A DNA stretch of 64,000 nucleotides, from assembly GCA_024362935.1 (NCBI GenBank), contig JANCRA010000014.1:10719258-10783257 (forward strand), given 5' to 3'. Source of the stretch: Setophaga petechia (taxonomy: Eukaryota; Chordata; Aves; Passeriformes; Parulidae). Below the pieces are notes generated by a model. The model worked only from the letters and a program-made list of their open reading frames with translations, was not told the DNA's origin and ran no database searches. The position numbers were made by a program, and so were the translations under genes. This document shows positions 1-10,158 of the stretch, piece by piece (the stretch's first letter is position 1; every line of letters starts with the position of its first letter).

Positions 1-449
1 TGGACTAGCAAGACGCGAAGGATCAATATTGGATCAATATAGAAGGCAAATCAATCACAAGGGTTTTCTTTTCAAAATATTTAATTAAATGTGGTGGCAA
101 ATAACTTCAGGATTTATTGTTTGATGCTAAGAGCATTACTGATTTTTCTTTTCTAAATTTCCACATGGGGACTGCCTGGTTCCTGGTCAGAGGATTATAA
201 GAGACTAGGGAGTGGAGGAGACAGATTTCCAATATATAATAACTTGTATATATACATGATTATAGACTCACATGGTGCTTTAAATAATCCACTCTGTCGA
301 TGACTCATTCCATTAGCACTGAAATAGAAGGCATGTCTGACTTTAGTAGACGGCTTTGTGTTTACCCCTCAACATAAACGCATTCGGCCTTTAAAGTTAA
401 CTATGTGTCAATTTCCACCTTTTCCCCTATTCCCACGTTTTTTCTTTAG
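1..449. other. AT-rich upstream flank, no gene seen
   Basis: This is ordinary AT-rich non-coding sequence with short TAAT-type homeodomain core motifs and a TATATA stretch near 240. There is no credible reading frame, splice pattern or repeat family that I recognise. It ends where the first CpG island begins. It may be part of the regulatory flank of IRX3, but nothing in the sequence itself proves that. Confidence 0.5.
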
Positions 450-1730
450 GATCTAGCAGCCTACTCGGAACCCTCGTAGCTGGAGGGAGGGGAGGCAAAC
501 ACGGCACAGGTTTAATGACCCGGGAACAGGGGAGTACCCGGGGCGCTCTGGAGCCGCGGGATGCGCGATGCCCGCCCCGCTCGGTGTGTGCGGGATGCTC
601 GGGGCCCGCCCCGCTCGGTGCGCGCGGGATGCGCGGGGCCCGCTCCGCTCGGTGTGTGCGGGATGCGCGGGGCCCGCCCCGCTCGGTGTGCGCGGGATGC
701 GCGGGGCCCGCCCCGCTCGGTGTGTGCGGGATGCTCGGGGCCCGCCCCGCTCGGTGTGTGCGGGATGCGCGATGCCCGCCCCGCTCGGTGTGTGCGGGAT
801 GCGCGATGCCCGCCCCGCTCGGTGTGTGCGGGATGCTCGGGGCCCGCCCCGCTCGGTGTGTGCGGGATGCTCGGGGCCCGCCCCGCTCGGTGTGTGCGGG
901 GTGCGCGGCACTGCTGGAGAGCGCGCCCGGCGCGGCCCGGCCCGGCCAGGCCACTGGGGACTCGCCACCTCCCCGCGGTCCCAGGCCCGCCCCGCTCCGC
1001 TCTGCCCCGCCCCATTCCATCCCCAACCCCATTCCCACCCCATTCCCATCTCCGTTCCCTTCTCGCCCCGCCGCGCCCGCGCTTTCCCTCCACGGCTTCT
1101 CCCGGAGCGGTTCCCGCAGCTCCTGCTCGCCCTTACTTACTTTTAACAAATCACTACAAGCCCGAGGAGCAATCAATAGCTCTGAACGATCGCATTTGAC
1201 CTCCTTAAGGAGAGGAAAGAGCAATAACGCCAGCGCCGGCTCCCCTTTTTTCCTCCCCACGTCCCAAAGGCCGGGGCACCGGGGCTGCGGTGAGGAGCCT
1301 GGAGCCGCGCTCCGGCCCAGCTCGCCCCGCACTTCCCGAAGGATCCCGATGTGTGGCGGGGCTCCGGCGGCTCCTTTCCTCGCTCCCTCCCTGTCTGACA
1401 CTCTGGGGCTGTCCCGGCGGCGCTGCACACCGGCGGGGATCCCACCGCCCACAAGAGCTGCGCCGGGCTCCCGCTCGGCGTGGCCGAAACTCACCCCGGG
1501 CCTGCACGCACAGCCCGGGCCTGCTCCGACATCCAAGGCGGGGGAACACCTGAGGTGCCACGCAGTCCTCACCTTCCCCACCTCACCTGGCCCGCGTGCC
1601 GAGCTCTGGCCGACTGCGGAGCGTGGAGAACGGGTCTCTCCCCCGGCGCTGCCGCACTCGCCCCGCACCGTCCCTCACCCTCCTCATCACCATTTCCAGC
1701 CGCACCTCGCTACTCTGGGCCCCATTTAGG
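450..1730. promoter_or_regulatory. CpG island 1, distal upstream of IRX3
   Basis: This block is very GC-rich with dense CpG dinucleotides and many CCGCCCC-type GC boxes. It lies about 8-9 kb upstream of the IRX3 start codon. The 34-bp minisatellite forms its left third. Long open frames cross it on both strands, but they are low-complexity translations of GC-rich DNA and are not believable proteins. Multiple CpG islands are typical of Polycomb-regulated developmental genes. Whether this island is a separate promoter, for example of a non-coding RNA, cannot be told from sequence. Boundaries were judged by eye. Confidence 0.7.
558..910. repeat. 34-bp GC-rich minisatellite, about 10.4 copies
   Basis: The unit contains GGGATGCGCGGGGCCCGCCC followed by a CGCTCGGTGTGTGC-like half. 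The internal ATG recurs exactly every 34 bases at 561, 595, 629, 663, 697, 731, 765, 799, 833 and 867. The eleventh, partial copy has GTG at 901. Copies differ at a few positions, mainly GCTC versus GCGC and GGGG versus GATG. Because 34 is not a multiple of 3, the array stays open in several frames and creates spurious repetitive ORFs on both strands. Each unit carries a CCCGCCCCGC-type GC box (one copy has CCCGCTCCGC), so the array is a potential cluster of Sp/KLF sites. Confidence 0.95.
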
Positions 1731-3590
1731 GTTCAGCTCTCTCGGCTGCACCGAACCGGCGGCAGCGCCAGTGCCAGGAGAGTGGAAAAATATACACGGT
1801 CGGGGCCGCTTTGAGGTGTCCCCTGCTCCTGCCAGGCTCGGTCCCCTCCCCGGTGACAGGAGCAGCTCTTTCTGCCTTGAGGATGTTTCCAGCCGTGGTG
1901 TAGAAGCACACACGGTCCTGGCACTCTCACCTTAGTAGGGCTGCACTAAAAGATGCCTCCTTTTCTGCGGAGAAAGCCCTTTTCTTTTTTTCCTTACGTC
2001 GGAGGAAATGTTTAAAAATTATCTAAAAATTGCAACTTAGAAAAACACCCCAGTACCAGGTGTTATGTCGCACGCCGGCTGCCTGTCCTGTCTTTCCATG
2101 CCTGTCCACACGCTCCTCACGGCACACACCTGCCCTCCCAGCTGCCTTGAACTCCCTTCCCCCTCACCCCCGGGGCTCACTGCTCTCCTGGTGGCAGAAA
2201 TCCCCTGTGTATGGAATGGCGGAGCTGCCCGGGACTCGCTTTCCCACGGCACCAGCTCCGCTTTGGGGCTTAAACTTGACAGACTTTCCACCCCAGCCGA
2301 GTTTTAGCGCTCGGTGACTCGCCCCGTGTCCCGCTTCCGGTGCCAGCTGAAGGCGACAAACGCTACTGGGGATCAAAACGTGCCCAGCAAGGCTGGCAGA
2401 GACGTGGGACAGCGGATAGAGCGGGCTGTAGGCCGCCGATGCAGGGGGCTCTGGACATGCTCACCCATCGGTTCAGTCACTTCCCTCGCTTGCTCACCTC
2501 CAGGACACTCCACGGAGCCTCCCCGGGCCCGGGGCGGCACAGCCCCCGTCTCCCACCCCCCTCAGGCGGTTACAATAGTTTATTAGCTTATTTCCTTCGC
2601 TAAGTGCTAACACCACCTGGTTATCCGCCAACCGTAGGGCGCTGGGGTGCTTGAACCGCCCTGAAGTGTTAAGGGGGTTTTTAGGGGGTTTGGTTTTTGT
2701 TTTGTTTTGTTTTGTTTTTTTTTTTTTTTTAGTGTCGTGGCCAGGAGAAGAGGGTGCCCCGAGGGAAACGGCGCTGCCCCGGTAGGGCCTGGACACACCG
2801 GCCCGGCACCAGCGGGGCTCTCCCCAAACCCGCTCCCTGCAGTTCCATCCGGCGTTATTGCAGATCCAGCCTCTTCCACCAAACAACAGATGCAGCCTCT
2901 AATGCAAATATTGCCATTTCCCTGCTGAATTAGCCTTGTCACTTAGCCCAGAAGCTGGCAGCGTTAAGCCAGCTTGCATTTTAATTTGGCCCTGAAGTTA
3001 CTTATTTCATTATTGATCAAACATAATGCTGAATCAATGTTCATCTTGTTACCTGGGCCATTTCCATGTAATACAGTGATAGCACTGCCTGGAGTTACTC
3101 ATTCCCATCCCAAAGTGACTTTACCATAAAATCAATGCTTGTTTGTTACTGATATAAGGCAGCATCCGTGGGATGAAGAGCGAATAAAGCAGTTACGCCA
3201 CCGCGATCTGAAAGTTTGGACGGAATATGTACGCGAATAAAGACTTTAATATTTAAATGTATTTTATCAGCATCAAAATCATCCTAGCCAGGCCGATGGG
3301 ACAGAAAATCTCAGGCTGCAAGATGACGGGCTTTGATACTGTAGGTGTTGCCATTTGTAAACGCTACCTGGGACTTAATGGGGGAATCGTTTCTCTACCC
3401 AGAGTATCATTACACAGCAGATGTGGGCTGTAAGCTCTTCCGGGAAGGGACTGTTTTGGAAAAATAGTAATTAATACAATAGTAATTAATGATTGTGTCA
3501 CAAGATTAGACTCCGCGCAGTGTTATCTTCAGCGCAGCTGCTGCTCCTTTTCTTTGCTTGTGTTTTCCCCTCCAGCTAATAAACCCAGTT
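1731..3590. other. Upstream intergenic stretch with a T-rich simple repeat
   Basis: No gene is seen. The left part (to about 2630) is moderately GC-rich shoulder sequence. Positions 2691-2730 are a (TTTTG)n tract running into 16 consecutive T (2715-2730). From about 2930 to 3500 the sequence is AT-rich, low in CpG and full of TAAT, TGATCAA and ATTTAAAT-type motifs. This resembles conserved enhancer DNA near developmental genes, which is an inference from base composition and motifs only. Confidence 0.45.
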
Positions 3591-3599
3591 ACAAATTAC

Positions 3600-4260
3600 A
3601 CGGAGCCATCCCCATGCCTGGCTCTCCCATGCGGCGGCCGGAGAGTGCTGGAACACCCCACGCGAGGAATGCCCCATTTCGCTGTCACACGGAAAGCCTC
3701 CGGAGGTGTTGTTTGAGCTGCATTTTCCACTCACGGCACCTCCAGCCGCCCCTCTCCCCGCTCTGCACCGGATGCACCGGCCCCAGCCCGCGGGGAGACA
3801 CCTCCCGGTGGGCTGCGGACGAGGGAAGGGGGACCCTCGGGGAAAACCGGAGATATCCTCCCAGGGTGGCGGCCCGGGGGCCGGGCAGGGCGTGGGGAGC
3901 CCCCGCAGTGCCGTGCGGGGCCGGCCCTCCGCCGCACCGTGCCGGAGGGCGTGCTAGGGAACGGACCAGCAGGGAGCAATAATCTGGGTTTAAACCCGCT
4001 GGTAAAGCTCAAGACACCCAGGATACCCTCGGCTCCGGTTTAAAAAACGCTACAGCCGGTTCCGGAGCCGCGGACATCCCCTCACCAGAGGAGGAAGGTG
4101 GGGACGGTCCGGCCCGAGCGCTAAAATCCGGGGCTACCGACGAGGGAAACGTGGAGGGGAAGTTTCCCGCAGCTGTGCGCACTTTGCGCCCACTCCTCCG
4201 CTCCCGCGCAGCGCCGGGACCGGCCCCGCCGGGCTCACAGAGCCACGCTGACACCGGCCA
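3600..4260. promoter_or_regulatory. CpG island 2 upstream of IRX3
   Basis: This is a CpG-dense, GC-rich block about 6 kb upstream of the IRX3 ATG. The open frames across it are short and low-complexity. It ends sharply at an AT-rich segment that starts near 4275. No transcript structure can be deduced. Boundaries are approximate. Confidence 0.55.
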
Positions 4261-4269
4261 CTCGTTCCG

Positions 4270-6110
4270 ATAGGCGACGGGAAATCTAACTGGGCGCATA
4301 AAATATATTGGCATAAAATTAGTGAATTGCACTAACAGATTGTAAATCACCTAAACGGTCAAACCACAGATATGAATCACAAATTCCTATAAAGATTAAT
4401 GTTTCCTAAGATTCACGGCAATTATGCAGTTTTTGGACAAAAGCCTTTTCCCAACCTATCATTCCTGAGCGCTGCTTTTCTTTTTTTTTTTTTATTTTTT
4501 TATTTTATTTTCTGAAGTCTTTCCAGGTTTCGGTGGGGTTTCTAATGAACGATTTACTAAAGGAAAGGTTTTATTAACACCTCTAAAAACTATAAAGTTT
4601 AAAGGCAGGGAGAAAGGGAGCAGATCGGAAGTTGGGTAACACAATATACTGACCTACTGGCATCAGTCCGAACGCAAATCAACAAAGCACCACAATGGTG
4701 AGGGCGGGGGGAAGTCAGAGAAATAGAAGGGGTAAAAAAACTACCAAGAGGCCAGCCTTGCCCCGGCGGTAACCAGGCTGTGCTCAGAGGTGCCCCAGCA
4801 GCCCTCGGCATCTCCTGATAGCCCCTTACCTTTGCTTACCCCCTCGTGGTACACACTGAAGCCTGAGCCGCTTAAAAGCGGAAGAGGCAGGAGGAGAACA
4901 CGCCTGCGAGCAGAAAGGGGGCATTATTTCTCGAGGAAATATGTTGGCAGGAGGTGTATGGGACTTCAGGTCTCTCAGGCACTATTTTTCCCTTCTCGCC
5001 TCTGTGTAGAACTGGAGATAATAGTTGGGGCTGCAGGTAACGGAGTCTGTTCTTATTCAATTTCCCTAAATGGCCTGGAGAGCACTTAAAAGCCCGGAGA
5101 GCTTCTGGCCAGCATTTTCTTATTAACTAATTTCACTTCGATCCTATTAAAGTGTATGCTTTCTAACCTTCAAATGAACCTCTCCCTCCCCCTTCTAAAA
5201 CAAAGCCAATACCTTTTAATGACAGAGTAAAGCTTTTGAAAATGTTCCTACCTCCTCTCCTAACATTGCAGAACGCGTGGCCCATTAACAGCCGCGGAGC
5301 ACCCACTCTTGCTGCGGGCCCTCCCCGCACTCACAGCACCCAGAGCACCCAGGAAGGCTCCACCGAGGCTCGACGGTCCCAGCGCCCGGGAAGGGGCGGC
5401 CGAGCCAAGGGGAGCTGTGGACAGAGGGCGCTAGAAAATGAGATTGGGCAGATTTGCCTTATTTCTCTTTGGGAAAATCTCAGCAATAATGGGTTTTAAA
5501 TGGATACATATATTTACCATTTCAAAAGGGTTCTGCTGTTTCCTGGTAACGCTCACCACAAGTGGTAATAATAAAAGATGAAGTATTTTTTCTCACCTTA
5601 GGTCATTAGATTTACAGACAAGGTACTAAATCATTTTAGCTCCCCAAACCTTGAAGGAAAGGCACGCACACACTCGTGTCTCTTTCTCTTTTCCTCCCCC
5701 TTCTGAAGAAACATGCAGCGAGAACAGAGACAAAACAGTCACCGAGGCTCAGAGAATGTCTCCCTTTAATAGTTTACTACTAGTAGTACTACTACTACCA
5801 ATAACAGTTGAGTTGACGTTGGCTGCAGAGCGCGGATTGTCAGTGGCCTCGTCCCAAAGTCTTAACATGAAGGGTCATTAATTGTGTTTTCTTTCCAAAT
5901 CATATGTCACTGCAATTAACAGATTCTGATCAAGAGACTCCTTTCAGATTGATTCCATATGTGATAAGGAATGTGCAGCTTGTTATCTATCTGTCGCCTT
6001 GGAATTATGGAAAAGCTTCAAACGTGTAATTTGAAGAGTCTTTTACCCAGCGCTTTGATCTTTCCCACTATTTTTTAACTCTTGTTTTACTGCGGCCCTT
6101 CTCCTAATCC
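4270..6110. promoter_or_regulatory. AT-rich upstream stretch, candidate conserved elements
   Basis: No gene is seen. Two segments look like regulatory DNA. The first, about 4275-4445, contains AACCACA (RUNX-like, 4362-4368) and several ATTA motifs. The second, about 5440-6070, combines homeodomain cores with isolated CpGs (for example GTTGACGTTGG near 5815) in an otherwise AT-rich setting. A T-rich run lies near 4480-4510. A shorter GC-rich patch at about 5275-5430 separates the two segments. Conservation is inferred and was not measured. Confidence 0.35.
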
Positions 6111-6119
6111 CACTTGTTT

Positions 6120-7340
6120 GTTTACCCCCCTTTCCCCGGTGGCTGCGCCCCGTCCCTGGTGCTGTGGCAGCTCCCAGCCTGCCCGTACCCCAGCGCCCCG
6201 CAAGAGTCAGCCTGAGCCCTCAGCCCTCCCTACAGCTCCCCCGCAACTTCCACAAGCAGCCTTCGGCTCCTCGGACGGGCAGAGTAACACCGCGGGGCCA
6301 GGGCCATCTCCGGTTCCCCGGGACCCGGCCGAGAGGGGAGCGGCGGGGCGTGAGCGACCAGAACCGAGAGGGATCCCGGGGGCATGGGTGCGGGTGCGAT
6401 GCTGCCCACGGAGGGTGCCCGGCCCTGCAGCCCCAGAGCCGGCTGCGGGATCGCGGCCGCCCCGCGGCCGCCGGAGGGAGGTTTGGTTTTAGCTCGGCGA
6501 CGCTGCGAGCCGCCGGCAGAGGCGGGAGGCGAGGCCGGGGGGAGGGCGGGCGGGTGCGTGTGTGTGTGTGTGTGTGTGTGTGCGTGTGTGTGTGTTTCGG
6601 GCGATAAATCAGGACCCGCTCTCCCTGCTCTGACAGGTCCTGGCCAGGAGACACGTGTCTGGCCGGCCGAGGAGCGCTCCGCCGCCACGGCTCCCCGGGG
6701 GCGGCGGCCGTCGGGCCCCGCGCCGCCGCTCCCCTCGTCACCCGGCAGGACGGGCCGGCTCCAGCCGCTCCTTCTCATCTCTCTTCGGCTCCAGCCAGGC
6801 AAAGCGACTCCCGCTCGGCTTCGCTCTTCCCCTGCTCGTCCGTGGGGAAGGCGCTTCTCTCCGTTCCCCGCTCGGCTCCCGTCGCCGCCTCCCGCCCGCC
6901 TTGCCGTGCCGCGCTCCTCTCCGCGCCCGGCTCCAGCCGCCTCCAGTCCCGCGCTCGTCCCGTCCCGCACCGGCCCTTCCGCTGCCGGAGCCGTGCGGCG
7001 CCGCTCGCCGAGGGCATCCCTCCCGCAGCTCGGGAAGACGTCTCCTTCCCTCTTGCTCTTCCCCACCGTTTGCTGTCTTCTCCGCTTTCTTTTCCCTCCC
7101 TCTCAGCCAAGAACGGCATCCCTACAGATTTCTCCTGTCCACTCGGTACAGCTATGCTCCTTCTCAGTTTCTTTCTCATTAATAAACCATCCCTCACCCT
7201 CACCCTGACCTGGGTCCATTTCACCCATAAATTTCTCTCCTCCCGTGTCTCCCTCTCGACTGCCCACCGCCACTTACCCGCGGCAGCCCCTCCCGGCTCC
7301 GGGGACACCCCCGACCGTCCCCACACCAGCACCGCCCGCC
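6120..7340. promoter_or_regulatory. CpG island 3, about 3 kb upstream of IRX3
   Basis: This is a long CpG-rich block containing a (GT)n microsatellite. All six frames carry long Arg/Pro/Ala/Ser-rich open frames typical of CpG islands, with no recognisable domain. It may be part of one extended unmethylated domain together with the IRX3 promoter island. A divergent or non-coding promoter is possible but not shown by the sequence. Confidence 0.6.
6554..6595. repeat. (GT)n microsatellite
   Basis: This is a run of about 21 GT dinucleotides. CG units interrupt it near 6557 and 6583. It lies inside CpG island 3, and alternating purine-pyrimidine sequence of this type can adopt Z-DNA. Length polymorphism is expected. 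Confidence 0.95.
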
Positions 7341-9280
7341 ACTGCCGGCGGCTCCCACGGGGACCAACTCATATTGATTGTGCTGTTGATTAAAAATCAG
7401 AAAACAATCCCGCCAGCTTTGATACTCCACGCCAGACGCACAGCCACAAAAAGACGGGTCCAGTTGTGTGGGACACGCGTGTACCCCCGCACCCGTGCGT
7501 GGGGGGCACAGCCCGACTGTGACACCAGAGTGGCGAGCACGACAGCCTCACACGGCTACGGATTTATCCCGAGGGTCATATCCGCCCCTTTTCTCTCCGA
7601 AGTAGATATTTTAAAAAGTTGTGGTCTGCACCCAAACTCTCCCCCGATCCCCTCGGTATCACGTCGCCCCAGCAGGCGCTGCCTCTACAGAAAAGTTTAA
7701 AGCACATCAGGACGTGGCGTTCGCTGCCTGTTTTCCTTTTGAGTAAAAAAGAAATAAACCTATAACTGATTTTAATATTTTATCTCACTTTCTTTGTACT
7801 ATCAAAAGCACCAATGTTGAATAGAAGAAAATAAATTCCTCCAACTCAGAGTTGTTTTTGCACTAGATTAGCAGATAGGAAATGCTATAAAGATGAACTT
7901 AATACGATTAGAGATGTTTCCTACAGATTTTCATATATTGATTCAGAGAATTTTAATTCTGGAGCTTGCTTTGCTATAATCCGCATTTATTACAAGCTGA
8001 TACAGTTTTATTATAGCAAGCTATCAAGGTCGATTCCTTTAACTGCATAATCTGACATGAATTTCATTTTTAAAGAAATGTAGTTATAAAAATCCATACT
8101 GTGGGCACAGTGGTTATATTGTACCTAAATCATATTTTAAAGGCAATAAATCCAGAGAGTATTTAGGAAGAGAGGGGAATACAGTTAAACGGCTCGCATT
8201 CAGCCACAACTCCTCAAAAGATGTTCCAAACTTTTTGTTTTATTTAAAAACCAAGTATTTTTAAAGGCAGATAATGCTGGCAGGTTCAGGTCTCCTCTCC
8301 CCACAGGCTGTGTGAACTTTTTAGGTTCCAGCCCAGGCTCTTCCTCTGCCCGCAGCAGTGGAGCAGGGCACACCGGCGCTTGCCAAAGACGCGCCGTGAT
8401 TGAATTGTATTTTAACTACTCTTAAAAGGCTAAATTGCAACTCACGCTGGTTTCAGAAAAGGAAAGGGGGAGGGGGGGCACAGCAACAACAACATCAATA
8501 ACAAAATACAAACCGTAATTTAAAATGTGTGGATCATAAAAAAACCCAAACCCTATCTGTAATTAAACCGTATCTTGACTCCTTCCCAATAGCTCCTTAC
8601 AAACCCGTGCCACTGCTCCCTTTGCAAATGTTGCACGTACCAGGTACTTCCTTCTTAGCCTTGTAGTGATTCAGAACAGAGGGAATAAGCAAAATGATCA
8701 TAAATTTCCTAATTAGAGATTTCGCACCAAGACAAAAAGGTGTTAATGAGTTTAATTCCAGTGCCTGTCATTGTCCCTTTTTTCACACCACTTATTTACT
8801 AATGGCCCAGAGGGCTGCTCCCGTCTCTCCTTTGTTAAGATTTTAATTTGCCTTCTTTTCTGCCTTTGATGTAAAATTGTGACCTACAACTCTTTGAAGT
8901 CCCTTATTAGGAGGAAAATTAACTTAGCTTTTCCACTGTATCTGCGCACTGTTAGTCCAGGCAAAACGTAGAGAACTCCTTAAAGATCCAGCACATTAGG
9001 AAAAATTTCAAGGTAGTTCTGAAAATGCAAATTATAAAAAATGCAATAGACTTTTAAATCTGTATTAGAAGATGTAACTCTCGCAAGGGCCGGAGCGGGG
9101 GAAGGCAATATCTTAATAAAAAAACCCCAAAATTAATCTGGGCAAGGAGACGTTGTAAATCTAAAAACCTGAAAAGGGGAACTGAGGGATGGTGTTGGTG
9201 TGAGCCTTTATTTTTAAATGTCCCAACTTCTCCCTGTCCCTCTCGTGTACTGCTCACAAATGACACCCCGGCTTCCTACG
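7341..9280. other. AT-rich proximal upstream region of IRX3
   Basis: No gene is seen. From about 7365 the sequence turns AT-rich, with clustered TGATT/ATCA motifs (7373-7420) and many TAAT cores between 7730 and 9010. Isolated CpGs survive here, for example TTTCGCACC near 8720. Such stretches beside developmental regulators often hold enhancers. That is inference, and no alignment was available. Confidence 0.4.
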
Positions 9281-9287
9281 CACTGGC

Positions 9288-9307
9288 GGGGGGGGGGGGG
9301 GGGGGGG
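9288..9307. repeat. G20 homopolymer
   Basis: This is an uninterrupted run of 20 G on the + strand, about 630 bases upstream of the IRX3 start codon. It can form G-quadruplexes and is a likely place for assembly or sequencing length errors. Confidence 0.95.
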
Positions 9308-9389
9308 CTACGAAAGAAATTATATCTAAATCTATCTCCATATAATTAGAATACCATGAGGCAGGGTTAAACCTTTGTAAAACACACAA

Positions 9390-9700
9390 CTGATTGGCGA
9401 TCGCTAAAACGAGATTTGAAAGCAACTCAAATAAAAGATCGCGACGTCAGTAAACAGATTAAAAAAAAAAAAAAAAGGGGGGGGGAAAGCAGCTAGTGAC
9501 AAACCCGGCGAGAGCGAGCTCTGGGCATGAGAGAGAGAGAGGGAGGCAGAGGGAGAGAGAGACTTAAAAGAAATAGGAGGGGCTTGTGAGAGACTAGAAA
9601 TGTCAATCAGAGCCCAGAGTCCCAATAATCTCAGGCAATCTGTTAGGACCTGACCTAGGTCCACTCAGATCAATAGGAAAAGTGAGAGAAGAAAGAAGCG
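9390..9700 (+). promoter_or_regulatory. Putative IRX3 proximal promoter
   Basis: Upstream of the coding start I see an inverted CCAAT box (ATTGG, 9393-9397), a TATA-like ATAAAAGA (9431-9438), a CRE-like GACGTCA (9443-9449), a forward CCAAT (9622-9626), and TGTCAATCA (9601-9609). The last is the reverse complement of a PBX/MEIS-type TGATTGACA. The spacing would allow initiation near 9460, but the CpG-island setting also fits dispersed initiation up to about 9700. The start site cannot be fixed from sequence, and none of these motifs has been tested here. Confidence 0.4.
9461..9560. repeat. Homopurine tracts: A16G9 and GA-rich repeat
   Basis: Sixteen A (9461-9476) run directly into nine G (9477-9485). 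A GA-rich purine block follows at about 9529-9562. Together with the upstream G20 they make the promoter-side strand unusually purine-rich, which favours triplex-type structures and length polymorphism. Confidence 0.85.
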
Positions 9701-9772
9701 ATCGGATCGTTTACCGCGGCGGCCGAGGACAGGAGGGAGCCCGCGGCCTCCGCGCACCCCCGGCTCCCCCCC

Positions 9773-9802
9773 ATGTCTGCCGGAGTTTGCGGGAGGCGCT
9801 GA
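9773..9802 (+). other. Upstream ORF in the IRX3 leader (9 codons)
   Basis: An ATG at 9773 opens a 9-codon frame ending at TGA (9800-9802), 134 bases before the IRX3 ATG. Its Kozak context is weak (C at -3). It would reduce IRX3 translation only if transcripts start upstream of 9773, which is likely but unproven. Confidence 0.5.
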
Positions 9803-9863
9803 AAGTGCGGGCGGCCGGCGAGGGCGAGCGACCCGACTCCCTCCTCCGCTCCCGGCCCTGCTA

Positions 9864-9933
9864 CTTTCTCCCCTTTCTCTCCCTTCTTCCTCTCGTCTCC
9901 CCCCCCCCTCCTCTTCCTCCTCCCCCCTCCCCC
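9864..9933 (+). other. Pyrimidine tract in the IRX3 5' leader
   Basis: Seventy bases consist of C and T with a single G at 9895, and the tract ends at the Kozak sequence CCCACCATGT. CU-rich leaders are known binding targets of PTB and poly(C)-binding proteins. A role here is inference. Confidence 0.75.
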
Positions 9934-9936
9934 ACC

Positions 9937-10158
9937 ATGTCTTTCCCCCAGCTGGGCTACCAGTACATCAGGCCGCTTTACCCGGCGGAGCGCCCGGGGA
10001 GCGGCGGCTCCCGCGGCGGCGCCGAGCTGGCCCCGTCCGGGACCCTCTCCAACGTGCTCTCCTCCATGTACGGCGCGCCCTACGCCGCCGCTGCCGCCGC
10101 CCAGGGCTACGGAGCCTTCCTGCCCTACGCCGCAGAGCTGCCCATCTTCCCCCAGCTG
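9937..10158 (+). CDS. IRX3: IRX3 coding exon 1 (residues 1-74)
   Basis: The exon has 222 coding bases, begins at the ATG and ends after PIFPQL. The donor is CTG|GTAAGA at 10159, phase 0. It encodes the N-terminal signature and an alanine run (AAAAAA, residues 50-55). Intron 1 is 479 bases long and ends with CTGCAG at 10637. Confidence 0.95.

Noticed and set aside
558..910. CRISPR array
   Set aside because: The units are head-to-tail with no unique spacers, in a vertebrate CpG island.
427..1729. Open frames of 190-413 codons on both strands across the first CpG island
   Set aside because: They are translations of the 34-bp minisatellite and GC-rich flank in several frames at once, with no domain and no codon-level signal.
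6220..7393. Long open frames of 136-278 codons in CpG island 3
   Set aside because: They are Arg/Pro/Ala/Ser-rich in all frames and include runs such as VCVCVC or HTHTHT from the GT microsatellite. No recognisable protein.
9682..9936. N-terminal extension of IRX3 upstream of ATG 9937
   Set aside because: The frame is open, but it begins with a GTG and has no in-frame ATG. It covers the pyrimidine-rich leader, and the family starts with [11 protein letters not shown].
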